Shown here piece after piece: positions 1 to 11,202 of a DNA stretch of 64,000 nt (its first letter is position 1; every line of letters begins with the position of its first letter). The stretch covers positions 62,001 to 126,000 of the forward strand of contig JACVRA010000406.1 of assembly GCA_019828545.1 (NCBI GenBank), given 5' to 3'. Position numbers and translations under genes: made by a program. The notes under the pieces were generated by a model that was not told the origin of the DNA, ran no database searches, and worked only from the letters and a program-made list of their open reading frames with translations. This DNA is from Paracamarosporium sp. OC-R06-R3. Its lineage: Eukaryota > Ascomycota > Dothideomycetes > Pleosporales > Didymosphaeriaceae.

Positions 1-551
1 TCGTCACGACCCCACCGCCACAAAATTACTGGACAAGCCAAATCAGACAATCCGTTGGCCATCAAGCGAGAACGCAACTTATTGCCACGGGAGCCTTCCG
101 TTTGTCGGACGACCATTTCTAGTCTGGTTCGACGCTCTGTCGCGCCTTACCGTCCTTACAAGGGGGCCCAAAACCCGCCAGGTTCTTCAGCCGTTCCTTT
201 CGATACCAGGTACATTGCGTAAGTTTCAGCTTCAGTACCCATGGCGACCAAACACTCACAGACAAAGGGCAGAGCTTGCGACTGGCGGTTTGAATACCGT
301 AGCCAGCGATATCGCTTGCGCGTATAATCCGTCTGTTCCAACCTCGTGGCCAGCGCGCAAACGCCGTGGAAACCATCCTCTTTTCTGCGGACCATTGCCC
401 CAAGCTTCCCGTTTCCCAGACCACATCATTGTTGCACCGCAGCTTAGTTCATTTCCTGTCCCTGGCTATTGACTTACCTCTATTCTTGACGAGTACATTG
501 CGACGAGACACGCGCAACGACCCCCAACTGCGCAACAACCTGCACCTAACG
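1..551. other. Upstream region of the APSES gene, no gene seen
   Basis: Open frames here have no recognisable product and overlap each other on both strands. A CT- and AC-rich stretch just before position 552 would suit the promoter and 5' leader of the next gene. Confidence 0.5.
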
Positions 552-2058
552 ATGAAGATACAACACCTGCTCAACCCCTTCTGCCAGGACGACCAAGATG
601 ACTATCGTGCCTCGGAGTCTCCAATACCACCGCCCCTGCCTTTTGCCATGATGCCGTACATGTCGGCACCAAGGCGCCAGAAGATCGCCAAAGACGCGCC
701 CATCTTCTCAGAAGGCACAAGAACGGTCGGCCATGTAAATTACCCCCCGTACGAAAGCGGCGAGGACGAGGCCCTCGCTGCACAGCATCGCAGGTTCGGC
801 GTATTCCCCATGGGAGAGATCCGCAAGAAGGGCGTACGTCACATCCCGTACAACAGTGACAAAAAGGATTTCCTGGACAAGACGGGACGGGAATCATTTG
901 AGAGTATGTCGAACACTCCAGACATCTAGACTATCACTAAATAGTTAGCAGTGTTTCAATACGTCTATCGAGTACCGGGCGAGGAGAAGGAGTACGTCGT
1001 TGTGTGGGACTACAACGTCGGCCTAGTCCGCATGACGCCGTTCTTCAAGTCGTTGAAACATTCAAAGGTCAGTGAGCCACTTCAGGATCGTGCTTTGCAT
1101 CTGAAACTTTCCAGACAATACCCGCGAAGGCGTTGAGAGAAAACCCAGGCCTCAAGGACATAAGCTACAGCATCACCGGAGGAGCACTAGTATGTCAAGG
1201 TGAGTGTCTCCCATCGATGTAGGAGACATATTGCTTACCAGTCCAGGATATTGGATGCCGTACCAAGCTGCTAGAGCCATCGCCGCAACCTTCTGTTGGC
1301 ACATACGCTGGGCTCTCACGCCTGTCTTTGGGTACGATTTCCCTGAGATATGCTTCCAGCCGGACGATCCCAGATACGGCAAATTCCTTGTTGCTCCCGA
1401 AATCGTGCAGGAGTGCACGAATGAGACGAACCGCTTCAGAGAGGAGGGCTTCGAATACAAGGTCGCGGGTCTAGTGGGGTCGCTCACGGAGGATACACCT
1501 CAGCTCCCAGGTTTGGGTTCGCCATGGGAGCCAATGTCGCATCATCCCAGAAAGAGTGAGGAGAGCGGATATTACACCGGCGGCGACCACAACGAGAGAT
1601 TCACGGCATCGCCACAGGTATCGCCGCGGGGTTCGACCTGGATACAATCCTGGGGTTCTGTCAACGGCTCGAAGTCTCCGTCGTCGTCGCCCATCATCCA
1701 CTCTCCATTTTCAGACCGCATGGTCAACGACCTCCCTCCTCTTCGCCAGCAGCTGCGTGATCACGGTGTTCAGTTCGATATATTGCCGACTTCAGTACCG
1801 AGAGGCTATTACGATGAGCCGGCTCCAACGAAAAGGACATATGCAGAGGCCACTGACAGCCACTGCCAGGTAGCGGAGTCAAATGTGTCGTTCGATGCAG
1901 CACCGAATCCTCAACCCACTGGCAATTCAGGAACGACCGACTTGAGCAGAACTCGCACCCGATTAGAACTCGAAGCCGCGGAGATTATCCTACAGCTCAG
2001 TGCAGCCGATCAGGTGCTTCCAGCTCCAAAGCGGACACGGCGCGGCTCACAGTACTGA
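552..2058 (+). CDS. APSES-type DNA-binding transcription factor (Xbp1-like group)
   Basis: Four exons fit in phase: 552-903, 952-1067, 1115-1199 and 1247-2058, giving 454 residues. Introns start GTATGT, GTCAGT and GTGAGT and end in CAG. The joined protein has a block at about residues 115-235 (FQYVYRVPGEEKEYVVVWDY, then TGGALVCQGYWMPYQAARAI and AATFCWHIRWALTPVFGYDF) that looks like the basic helix-loop-helix-like APSES/KilA-N fold. That family binds DNA and controls development or stress response in the nucleus; the closest group I recall is the Xbp1-like one rather than StuA. The N-terminal part and the long Ser/Pro-rich C-terminal part look disordered. The start at 552 is the last ATG before the conserved part; an upstream in-frame ATG exists at 366. 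Confidence 0.8.
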
Positions 2059-2407
2059 CTGGGGGTTACCTCAAACCAAGTTCTTAGTCAGTCGGCGGAT
2101 CCCATGAGCAACTATCTTCTTTTAGCATATATGCATGTTAGGCCTTCTTTTTCTGTTGCATCAGGTTAGGCACTTTGGAGTTTTAGAGAGGTTGGGCGTA
2201 ACAGTCATATGAGCATTGCTGGGGTTCCTGTATCTTGCGAGTTTACCCACCAGAACATGCTTGCTGTGGCAAGTTGGTTATGGAACATATCATCTGCATG
2301 GGTATAGAATAGTAACAAACATATTGAAGGGTTCTCATGGGTATGAACTAGTCATGGAATATCGTGTTTATCACCTCCACGTACCGAAACCGCTTGCCGT
2401 CCAATGC
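2059..2407. other. Intergenic, convergent 3' ends
   Basis: This gap lies between the 3' ends of two converging genes. It is AT-rich and I see no gene. It probably holds both polyadenylation regions. Confidence 0.5.
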
Positions 2408-3276
2408 TCAAACCTTCGACTGCGCCTTGATCTGATCAGCCTTTCTCTTGCTGGCTCCCACGGTAAGCTCTTCGTTCCAGATGTACGTCACGCTGTCCTG
2501 CTTGATGACCTCAGCAGCCCACTTGGAGAAATTCGGAAGGCCGTTGAGCCCGTCGGTGACCGACAGCGGGAGCAAGCCGCCCTTCGCGAAAGCATAGAGG
2601 CGGATGATGAAGGGTGCAACAATGGCTTCGGAGAAGGTCAACTTGGAGCTTCCGCCAAAGAACGGCGCCGCGTCTTTGAGCAGGGGTTCGATCTCTTTCT
2701 CGACTATACCAACGAGCTCTTTTGAAAGCCTCTCCTTCTCTTCTTCGGAGTGCTCTATCGCGATCTTGAACCAGAAGTTACCGGCTTTCGTGTTCCACGT
2801 GTCTACGAAGAAGTTGATGCGGGCGCGCTTTAGGGCGTTGTCTACTGAATCCGCAGGCGGGAGGAGGTGCGATGGGTAGGCATCCACCAAGAACTGGGCA
2901 ACAATAGCGGATTCGGTGATGATCTCACCATTGAAGTTGATTGAGGGGACGAGACCGCGCTGGATGGGGAGCAGACGTTAGCAAGGGCTGATTTGCAGTG
3001 GATCGTGTTGTAGTACGGCTAGTGTTGTGCGGAAAGGTGGGGCCAAGATGTCCGCGTCGAGGATGGGGCAAAGGGCAAAGCGCATTCTTGATGGAGCATG
3101 AGACTTACGGGATTGACTTCGAGATACCAGGGCTCTCTTGGCTTGGTGAGATCGATGATGACTTCCTCATACGGCAAGCCCAGCTCCTTGATGACAATAT
3201 GCGCGCGATGCGCGTACGGGCATGTGTGATTGGTGTATAGAGTAATCTTGGGCGTATTTCCGTTTACGGCCGCCAT
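2408..3276 (-). CDS. Glutathione S-transferase, omega-like
   Basis: Two exons on the minus strand, 3276-3109 and 2959-2408, join in phase 0 to give 239 residues. The N-terminal thioredoxin-like half starts ITLYTNHTCPYAHRAHIVIK. C19 in the CPYAHR motif sits where omega-class and related GSTs carry their catalytic cysteine. The second exon opens RGLVPSINFNGEIITESAI, with the cis-proline (VPSI) and the glutathione gamma-glutamyl-binding ES. An all-helical C-terminal domain follows to the stop. Family knowledge says it would be a cytosolic thiol transferase or dehydroascorbate reductase type enzyme; the substrate is not readable. The intron is about 150 bases, longer than most others here. Confidence 0.93.
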
Positions 3277-4085
3277 GCTGATGCTGAGATTCGCGAGTAA
3301 GCGGGTGCGGAAGGGGCGTTAGCAGTTACTAGCAGCTTTGTCTGCTGCTGGATGATGAGGTCACGGGCGAGTTCAGTAGCAAGAGGGGTTAGCTGGAGAT
3401 GATAATATATACATGGCTTCTGCAAGGATACGCGGAATGTATGATGCGGGGCTTTTTGATTAGAAATGCAGTTCTAACTGGATTGCGTCAACTCCACTGG
3501 AGCTCGCACAATTCGACAAAGGGCATTCATGAGTCGTCGTTGACGGCACGAACTTTCCCCGCACCATCACCATGGCGGACCAATGTTGATCCGGTGAGTG
3601 CAACGCACAACTTCGGACGAACTTTGATCCTTGAAGCATAGTCTACCTTCAGAGAGAGTTGCTCAGTGTTAACCCTTCAAAATTCTTCATTTGTAGTGCT
3701 CTTAAGAGAAGACCGTATGTCTGGATTGCATTCAGTAGTAGATATGCTATCAACTTCTTCGACGTTTGAAAGGCGCTGTGCCTGGGTATCTTGGATATCT
3801 AACCTAAACGCCTCGTACCTCTTCCTCTTTTCGTCCTTTATCCGTAGTGGGTCGCTCGAAGACATCTTTTGTGCCTTGCGCAGGATTGATAAGCTGAGTG
3901 AATGGCTTGAAAGACAACACAGTGTCTACGACGCATTATCCCGGCATTCCCGACACTCTCTGGATGTAAGTCCACGCCTGGATCCATGCTGAGCATTCTT
4001 CGCTCTCATCATGTGGCGGGTATATGGCAGAGCTACCAAGCCTCACCAAGAAGCCTGCTGGTTCTGGAAGCGGAACCAGTCTGCA
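3277..4085. other. Intergenic, one small ORF worth noting
   Basis: This gap carries the promoter of the GST gene and the 3' side of the Snu23 gene. The only frame with a protein-like composition is the minus-strand ORF at 3677-3865, listed separately. Confidence 0.4.
3677..3865 (-). CDS. Possible small protein, 62 codons
   Basis: A single ATG-started minus-strand ORF encodes a charged, helix-prone peptide beginning MSSSDPLRIKDEKRKRYEAF. Its composition (K/E/R-rich, few Cys or Trp) is more protein-like than the neighbouring shadow frames. I do not recognise it. It could be a small gene, one exon of a larger one, or chance. Confidence 0.3.
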   Translation of the reverse strand: MSSSDPLRIKDEKRKRYEAFRLDIQDTQAQRLSNVEEVDSISTTECNPDIRSSLKSTTNEEF

Positions 4086-4697
4086 TCAGAATCCCTCCCA
4101 CTCATCCTTGTTCTTCGCCCTCCTCTTCTCATTCCTCTTCTGCCTCTTCTCCTCTCGCTCCTTGTCCTCCTCTTCCTTCCTCTGATCCAACCTCTTATCC
4201 AAATCCAGCTCCTCCTTCTGCATCGCCTCTTTCCTCTTCCGACTCAAATACCTCAGCCTGTCCCTCACCTCCTCCAAAGTCGCCCTCTTAACATCCATAC
4301 TCTGCCCCGTATTGCTCAAATGCTGCTTCGAATTCAGATGCTCGATCCAGCTCGGGCTATCCCGCAGCGTGATGTCGCACGCCTCGCAGTAGAAGCCTGC
4401 AGATTTGCCACGCTTGCCCACGCCTGAGCCCGCAGGCACGAGCATGGTCTTGCCCACAAGAGAGGCCACGTCCACGCGGGAGGTGCGCGCTTCCGTCATC
4501 TTGAGGTCTTCGGGCGTGGAGGCTCGGCGCCGGTAGGACCGGCCTTCTTGTTTGGCTTCATAGCGGGCTTTGCCTTCGGCGCGTTCGCGCTCCTCGCGTT
4601 CTTTGGCGAGGGCGGCGTATTTTTCGCGGTCGTAGGTTTTGCGGAAGTCGGTGTCGCCTCCGCCTGTGTTGCCGTAAGCACCGGATTTCTTGTCCAT
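4086..4697 (-). CDS. SNU23: U4/U6.U5 tri-snRNP zinc-finger protein Snu23 (ZMAT2 family)
   Basis: Single exon of 203 residues. The start at 4697 gives MDKKSGAYGN, the expected family start. The frame runs on upstream, but that part has no conservation I know. The FRKTYDREKYAALAKERE segment, a matrin-type C2H2 zinc finger (C104, C107, H120, H126 in YCEACDITLRDSPSWIEHLN) and a long K/E/R-rich coiled C-terminus are the hallmarks of Snu23/ZMAT2. That protein binds the U6 snRNA region of the spliceosomal B complex near the 5' splice site. Its presence fits an intron-rich genome. Confidence 0.92.
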   Translation of the reverse strand: MDKKSGAYGNTGGGDTDFRKTYDREKYAALAKEREERERAEGKARYEAKQEGRSYRRRASTPEDLKMTEARTSRVDVASLVGKTMLVPAGSGVGKRGKSAGFYCEACDITLRDSPSWIEHLNSKQHLSNTGQSMDVKRATLEEVRDRLRYLSRKRKEAMQKEELDLDKRLDQRKEEEDKEREEKRQKRNEKRRAKNKDEWEGF

Positions 4698-5442
4698 GGT
4701 AGCGATATAACTGTGCGCAGCGGGAATCGAGGATGTGGTGCGAATAGTAGGGTGCGGCGACGTAGGACGATCTGCTGCTCGTCTTGCGGTGGGCAAAATG
4801 TTTTTTTCGCTTGAGCGTAGCTGTAGCTCGTAGCTTCTATCAAAGCACGAAGTCCAAAGCAAATTAGTATGCTGGAGTGCAGAGTAGTTTAGTAGGGATG
4901 ATCGGAAAGTAAACTTTGGAGAAGCCGCGATGCTCGAAAGCTTGACATAATGCTAACCCCTCTTGGCCTAGTGTTATACTTAGTAATGACCTGCTTGGAA
5001 TAAACCGAGGCTAAAGAGTGGAGGCGTATGTTAGGAGTGTAGTAAGTAATGTAAGATTGCTACAATGTGGGCTACGTATATGGAAATGCTGTATCTTGCA
5101 TGTCAAAAGTGGAAGAGTCAAGACCCAGAACGCGATAAAAACCCCACAACTCCATGCTATGCTTCATGCTCGTACGCAAAGAACCGCCAACGACCTTGCA
5201 GCGTTGATAAGCTTGCAGCGGGTGGGGATAGAACGCCGTGTATGCTATTCGTGAAAGTCGTTCGCTTCGTGTTGAGATTAGAATGTGGAGGGGGAAGGAA
5301 ATGTCCAGCGTGAGTGTTGCAGTCGATTGGCACGAACAGCAACTTGCCAGTTCGGATTGGATCGTCTGCGTTCACGGTATCAGGCTGACGCAGACGAACG
5401 GTAATGAACAGCAGACACTCTCGTGCCCTATCCGCCATCTGC
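4698..5442. other. Intergenic, no gene seen
   Basis: This 745-base stretch lies between the 5' end of Snu23 and the 3' end of the next minus-strand gene. Short plus-strand frames (5018-5313) show no domain or codon pattern I can support. Confidence 0.45.
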
Positions 5443-6193
5443 TCAGAATCCCTGGTACATAGATGGTGGTGGAGGTGGACGAGGGTATCCTCCACCGATG
5501 GGAGGTGTCGGCGCAGCCGGTGGTCCTCTCACTCGTCCCAGAACCGCATGTATCGGCGGCTCCTCTGGATGTCTTTCTCTTTCTGTGGGTGCTACAGAGC
5601 TGTCCCTTCTCTTCTTTTTGCTCCCTTTCATTGTGTAACTCACGAACCCTCTATCCGCATATCCGGCAGCGGCAAATGGAGGCTCCACGACCTGCGGCGA
5701 GCGTTCGTCCGGTATCTTGAGCCGGACCAGGCTGTAAAAGTAGTCAAGTACGTCCGGGTAACGAAGGACAGAGGCGCGCCAGTCGGCGTCGATGCCCCGC
5801 TTCAACTCGGCGTGCGCTTCGGCGATCTGGCGCTGGAGGATCTCGATGTACATGCGATGTATCGGCGGGTGACCCGAATACTGCATGTAGACGCTGTAAT
5901 GGGGCAGGGTCGCGAGATAGGCGGCGTGGGCGGCTTTGCGCGTCGTGGTGAGGCGGTCGAACTGAGCCAGGATGTGCTGGCGTGCGTGCGATATCACCCA
6001 GTCTCTGCACTCGATGAGTGTCGGTCCTGTAGGGGCAGAGCACACGAGAGAGAACGCACCGTATCTCAGCCAGCTTCTCCTCCATGGCGCGGTTCTCAGC
6101 CTGCTTGACGGCAATCTGCAGGCGCTCCGACTCGCAGGGACATTCTGGATACGCGGGCGCATTACAAATGGCACAATTCGGAGCCGCATCCAT
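5443..6193 (-). CDS. Conserved fungal protein of unknown function with an N-terminal Cys cluster
   Basis: Two exons, 6193-6060 and 6004-5443, join through a 55-base GTGCGT...CAG intron to give 231 residues. The N-terminus has a tight Cys pattern, MDAAPNCAICNAPAYPECPC, that could bind zinc. A helical segment follows (SERLQIAVKQAENRAMEEKL, then DWVISHARQHILAQFDRLTT), then a middle region with LPHYSVYMQYSGHPPIHRMY. The C-terminus is basic and rich in Pro and Gly. I believe this is a family widespread in filamentous ascomycetes without an assigned role; that is from memory. Confidence 0.8.
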
Positions 6194-6447
6194 TTCAGCA
6201 CGTAGTCATGAATCAGTCGCTGCTGGCATTATTACCGAACATCCAGTGGGCAAAGCAGTGCCTGTGGTTGCGATGGTGTCCCCAGCGCGGCGGTGGGGTT
6301 ACGGGAGGGGCAAGCCGGTGCGGCGTGCGGTGAGGCTTCGTGTGCTTCTGGGCCGTTTCACAACGCTCGAGGCTTTAAGCAGAGCAGAGGCGGTGACTGA
6401 GGACATGATCCATGATGCTGTCGGCTCTGCACGCCCGCGGGCACTGG

Positions 6448-6942
6448 CTAGCTCTGCATGTATTGGGCCGCTTGACAACGGCGCCGTGCGTGCAGCCGTG
6501 CAGCGATGCGCTGGCAGTCGTCGCTAGGCCGCGCGGGAATCTGGCGGATGGCCTTGCCCGGCGCCTCCATTGCGGGCGAGCCGTGGCCAGGATCGATGAA
6601 CCCGCCGCGTGTGTGCATGTATACGGGGTCGGATATCATGGTTCGCGACCTCTGCGTAGGCTGTCGTGGGTGTGAGCGGCCGTGGCATGCAAGGGGGAGC
6701 CGAGTAGGAGCCGCGAACTCACCTACGTCGGCACGGTACACAGCACGCTCCTCCTCTGCATCCTCCTCCTCGGAACAATCAGCCTGCAGTCCTGCACGGT
6801 TTGGTAATAGCAGAGGCTCCACCTCGCATTGCGGATGGAGAATACGCTGATCCGGACGTGCAGCGTGCACCGGCCCTCTTATAGCGAAGCGTCGATTGCA
6901 CCAGGCATCCACGTTTCGCAGGACCCAGCCACGCTGCTCCAT
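6448..6942 (-). CDS. Doubtful ORF, 164 codons, unknown
   Basis: This long minus-strand frame in a GC-rich stretch has an acidic patch (EEEDAEEERAVYRAD) and then a segment with DPVYMHTRGGFIDPGHGSPA. A GTAGGT donor and a CAG acceptor (6726-6652) would remove 75 bases without changing the frame, so the exon structure is open. The ATG is only 88 bases from the ATG of the divergent F-box gene. I recognise no domain. It may be a real orphan gene or a frame kept open by high GC. Confidence 0.35.
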   Translation of the reverse strand: MEQRGWVLRNVDAWCNRRFAIRGPVHAARPDQRILHPQCEVEPLLLPNRAGLQADCSEEEDAEEERAVYRADVGEFAAPTRLPLACHGRSHPRQPTQRSRTMISDPVYMHTRGGFIDPGHGSPAMEAPGKAIRQIPARPSDDCQRIAARLHARRRCQAAQYMQS

Positions 6943-7030
6943 GAGACCACACCACTATAGGCACATGCTACCATAGTTTTACTTCGATAGTCGTCTTCCG
7001 TATCGGAATCTACATATTTGCATACTGGAG

Positions 7031-8551
7031 ATGGGTCGGGCGAGCATCATCGAGCGGCTTCCCGAGGAACTGCGCCAGCTCGCTCTCTCACATTGCAACT
7101 CTCCAGACATCCTGCATGTATGCCTTACTTCCAAGGCACACTATAAAATATGTGTAAGCTCTAATCTACCGTGTTCCCTTAGGGCGTGCTCATGAATTAA
7201 TTAGATCGCTCTACTTATGCACACCGTTGATCTCAGCATCCACAACGATGCAGCCTGGCGTATGCGTAACCACGACTATTATTACAACCGGGTCAAGGTA
7301 CCCGCAGATTATCCCAAGTGTGATCTCAGAGGAGAGACTATCACATACAGACAGCGTCGATTGATAGATCTGCTTCGTGAGCAGCCTGATCTGGGTATGC
7401 GTACGCGTGTACTCCGATGGACCCTAGCCGTCGTCGACAGACCATCAGAGCAACCGTTCACATCCAAGCTCTGCGGACACTTGCCTCCACAAGACAAGTT
7501 CAACTTTGGCACTAGTAAGCTGCTCATGCCGCACAACACCTCTGCTGCTCACAGGCGTAGACGAACTTTGGCAGACCCTTGCATGCTTTAGTAGACTCGC
7601 TGAGATAGACCTCGCATTCATGACGTATGCACAGCCAGCCCTAAATATACACAATATATCAACATTGACATGCAATGCAGTGGCTCACGGGAGATGCACA
7701 CTCCACCTGCCTCGCTCTTCAGCACCGTGACCTCAGTCAGCCTTACCGGCCTAGTAACCTACACACTCCTATCCAGCATCCTCTCATCCATCACCCTCTC
7801 AACCCTCCGCCACCTCCGCTTCAACAACATCCAGACCTTCGCAGAAGAAACATCGGACCTCGACCACATGCCCCAGGACGTAATCGACGCCCACCGCCGC
7901 GCAAGAGCCGGCCCCGCCTTCGGCTTCCTACGAGACTACACCGGCAAATGCCCAGTCCTGCAAAGCTTCCACTACACCTCCACAGGGCAGTTCTTCAGCG
8001 GGCCGAACCGTCCGCACTGGATGGCCCGCAACCAAATGCACATGCAAGACGAGAACCACCGCTACGCAGAACTAGCGTCCTTTATCGACTCAGTCAGACC
8101 CACGCTCCGTGAACTCCTGTTCGAACACGGGCCCGACTTCGCCTACTTTAAACCTACCTTCGCCAAGAAATTCACCGGTGATCCGCGCCGTGATACACCG
8201 CTGCCAATGGACGTCTACTTCACCACGCACCTCCTTCCGGTCCTGGTATCGGAATGGCCTCATCTTGAATACATGACGGTCAGGGGAGTTAGCCACTGGA
8301 AGCCGATCGATGCGTGGAAGGACGAGGCTACGCCTGAAGACCACGCTTGGCTGCACAACAAGACGGCGGAGTTCCGTCGCATTGTGCTCGCGCTGAGGGA
8401 GGCGGCGCCTGAGGGGTGTGAGGTCGTCGTCGAGGACGAAGCTAGTCGGCCGTTTTATAGGCTCCAGGATGATAATTCGATTAGTGGGAGGGGACGCTTG
8501 AATCATGATTTGTTGATGCGCACGGGTGATGGTCGGGAGCCTGCTGAGTAG
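7031..8551 (+). CDS. F-box-like protein
   Basis: Four exons join in phase: 7031-7153, 7205-7514, 7555-7624 and 7681-8551, giving 457 residues. The N-terminus, IIERLPEELRQLALSHCNSP then DILHVCLTSKAHYKI, has the LPxEL...C...L spacing of a degenerate F-box. That domain would link a target to an SCF ubiquitin ligase through Skp1. The rest (LTLSTLRHLRFNNIQTF, RPTLRELLFEHGP, EWPHLEYMTVRGVSHWKP) suggests the irregular leucine-rich blocks common in fungal F-box proteins. Each intron has a GTAAGC or GTATGC donor and is 40-56 bases long. Confidence 0.75.
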
Positions 8552-9521
8552 CGTGGTCCTTTGCATCTTGAGGATTTGTAGTCGTGATGAGGATACATGT
8601 TAGAGGGGTCAACGGTCCTTTTGAAAGAGTATTTCAAGTCTGAGAAACAGTTACGCTATATTTAGTCCCCAAGAACAGACGTTAAAAGTTCTGGCAGATG
8701 CAAAAGCGGCCTTGATAGCAACTGGTGCAACCATACCACTATCACCATCATAACTGTAGTTTGAATTGACCGAGGGCACATTCAGAGGCCCAAATGCAGT
8801 CTTCCCCGGGATGAACCCGCTCGCTGTATGAACTCCTCATCCAAGCCTTTCAGGTTTTATAATTCATATCTCCGTACGGTTATATCTACTGCACCTAAAT
8901 CCAGCTGCCTGAGTATCAGCGTAGACTACCGCTACTCAAATATATTCTTCACCTTGCTAACGAACTCGCAATACTCACCAGCACTGCCCCAGATAATATC
9001 TACTACATTCATCGCAACCGCTTCGTACACACACGCTGCCAACTCCATAAAACCGATCACGGTGTTACTAAGGGTTAAGCATCGTTTAGATTGTTAAATG
9101 CTACCTAGCACATGGTGCTTAGATACTCTGTTGAATTTGTAAATGCGTAGTTCTCTCACTGCACATACTAATGTTGACATAGCAGTCGACAGACGAACAA
9201 GCAAGAAAAGCACCAAAAGATGAAGAAGTCGTACACCAGCCACCACAAGTACGAACCTTGATTTTGGTATGTAAAGAGCACTACCCGCTTACATAAACCA
9301 TGGGAATCCAAGATCGCAATGTCAAACCAGATCCCCGATTCTGGGGTACGCCGCGCGATCGACTAGCGCCACCAGATGCACACACACGCATAACGTCATG
9401 ACTCTCACCACCTCGCGCGTCGGTCAGCGCGTCACAAAATGGTACCCTAGATAACATGTAGTCGCGTGACAAACCACATGTCCATCCTAACATCTCCCTC
9501 TCTAAACCTCTAACCCCCCAA
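8552..9521. other. Intergenic, no gene seen
   Basis: This gap of about 970 bases contains AT-rich sequence. A plus-strand frame at 8828-9097 has no recognisable product. It presumably includes the promoter of the SnoaL-like gene at its right end. Confidence 0.45.
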
Positions 9522-10342
9522 ATGCAATCCCTCACACCACGAACCCTCCTCCGCACATTCACAAGACCCGCATCCACATCCATACATACCCCAACCAAGA
9601 CCCCCCCAGCATTCGCAAAAATGTCAACAGGCATCCCAAACGCGGCCTCAACCCTAAACATCGAAACCAAAGACCTCAAAACCGCACCCGGCGTCTCCGT
9701 CTCCGAAAACCAGTCCACGGTCCTGCGCTCCATCCTCGACCTCTTCGCAGGGAAACCCTCGCTCCCCAAGCTCGCCCTCTGGCGCGACGACGCTACATTC
9801 ACGGACCCCATCACCATCGCTACGGGCCGCGACCGCTTCGCAGCGCAGTGGTACGGGCTCCAGCAGGCGTTTTCTGAGATCGAGCAGCAGCATCATGAGG
9901 TTACGGATGCGGGGAATCCCATACTCATGGATTTGAAGACGAGGTATGTGATTAAGGGGATTGGGAAGGAGCAGGTGATTAGCAGTGTTGTGGCGGTGCA
10001 TTTGGATGCCCAGGGAAAGGTGCAGAAGGTGGAGGACAAGTGGGATGGGAAGTTGCCCGATGGAAGCATTGCGAATGTGAGTTCCTTCTTTGATTTGCTG
10101 AGTCCGAGGTGGTGGGTGAATTATTGGATTGCGTGGGTCTTCTGGATTTGGAGTTTCACGTGGGAGACGAGGGCTTGGAGGGTGGGTGTGCTCTCGTTGT
10201 GCGGTAGTCAGGAAATTGGAGGTCGAAGAATGTGCTGGCTGACAATGATGCGTAGGCTTTCCGACATTTGAACGCGATTACGGTCCCGAAGATGGTGTCT
10301 GTGCCAAAGAATGAGGCAGAGGATGCGAAGAAGGGAAATTGA
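9522..10342 (+). CDS. SnoaL/NTF2-like fold protein, function unknown
   Basis: Two exons, 9522-10181 and 10256-10342, join in phase 0 to give 248 residues. The body contains LRSILDLFAGKPSLPKLALW, then RDDATFTDPITIATGRDRFA and AQWYGLQQAFSEIEQQHHEV, the cone-like alpha+beta arrangement of SnoaL/NTF2-like proteins. A Trp-rich hydrophobic stretch near the end (WWVNYWIAWVFWIWSFTW) could sit at a membrane. The second exon adds AFRHLNAITVPKMVSVPKN, which I recall as the usual end of this fungal family. The start at 9522 adds a basic, Thr/Ser/Pro-rich leader that could be a mitochondrial presequence; the ATG at 9621 is the alternative. The reaction, if any, is unknown. Confidence 0.8.
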
Positions 10343-10512
10343 AGGAACCGTTTGTGAACTATTCCGGACTGATATATACAGTTCTTATGCAGTTATATCC
10401 CAGGGGTGACTCGAGGCGTAACGTATCGTTAATCCGTTCGCCAGTATTGTACCATGAACGAACTCGTAAATCGTAACAATCATGAATATCGTACCTAGTG
10501 GTTGCATCAACG

Positions 10513-11202
10513 TCATAACCAGCGGAACATCCGCGCAACAACCAATTGCGTTAAGAAGAATACCCCAATGATACCAAAGCCGATTGGCTTCCAGCTCCTC
10601 GCACTCTCGCTCACAATCAGAATTGTGCCGCATTGTCCTTGCGTGACTGCAGGGAGACCGGGCCCATGCATCGTTAATGTCTGGCAAAAGCCGGCTGCAG
10701 GTGCTACAGTATAGGGGTTGTTGTTCCAGTACGTCGTCGTGGTGTATTGTTGCGGGTTTCCGTATACGACTGGGACTGTCTGTTGCGCTTGGGCGGTAAC
10801 TGTGACAGTGCTCACGTACGGTACGGGTCCACCACAGCTGCTGCCCGCAGAACAGCAACCAATGTAACCGTTCGCGTTCTGTTGTTGGACGCATGAGCAT
10901 CCCCCTGGACAACACCTAGTGTTGATCAGCCTTGAAGCCTCGCGTTGGACGATACTTGCTCACCAGCTTGGATGTCCTTGATCGCCGCAATTCAAAGAAG
11001 CCTCCGCAGGACATGAGCCTTGCGCTGGCTGGCCATTCGGATTGACAATATAGATTGCGCCTGAGAACGGTGCATTATTGGAATAACTTTGCGCCTCTGC
11101 GAGCGCTTTCGGATCTGCTTCAGGGCGAGGTTCTGGGAGGGCATGCGCATTACATGCCGCAAATGAGAAGGGGAGAATTAAAAAGCCTAGTTGTAGTCGC
11201 AT
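10513..11202 (-). CDS. Small secreted Cys-rich protein with a hydrophobic C-terminus
   Basis: Two exons, 11202-10964 and 10915-10513, give 213 residues. The first 21 residues (MRLQLGFLILPFSFAACNAH) are a signal peptide. After the GTGAGC...TAG intron comes a Cys-dense block (WCCPGGCSCVQQQNANGYIG, then CCSAGSSCGG). A Thr/Tyr-rich middle follows, then a C-terminal hydrophobic segment (WKPIGFGIIGVFFLTQLVVA) before a short basic end. This suggests a cell-surface protein held by a GPI anchor or a membrane span. Effector or wall roles are possible but not shown. Confidence 0.75.

Noticed and set aside
6084..6527. Plus-strand frame of 147 codons
   Set aside because: It overlaps the first exon of the Cys-cluster gene on the other strand and runs into the doubtful minus-strand ORF; no domain and GC-driven openness.
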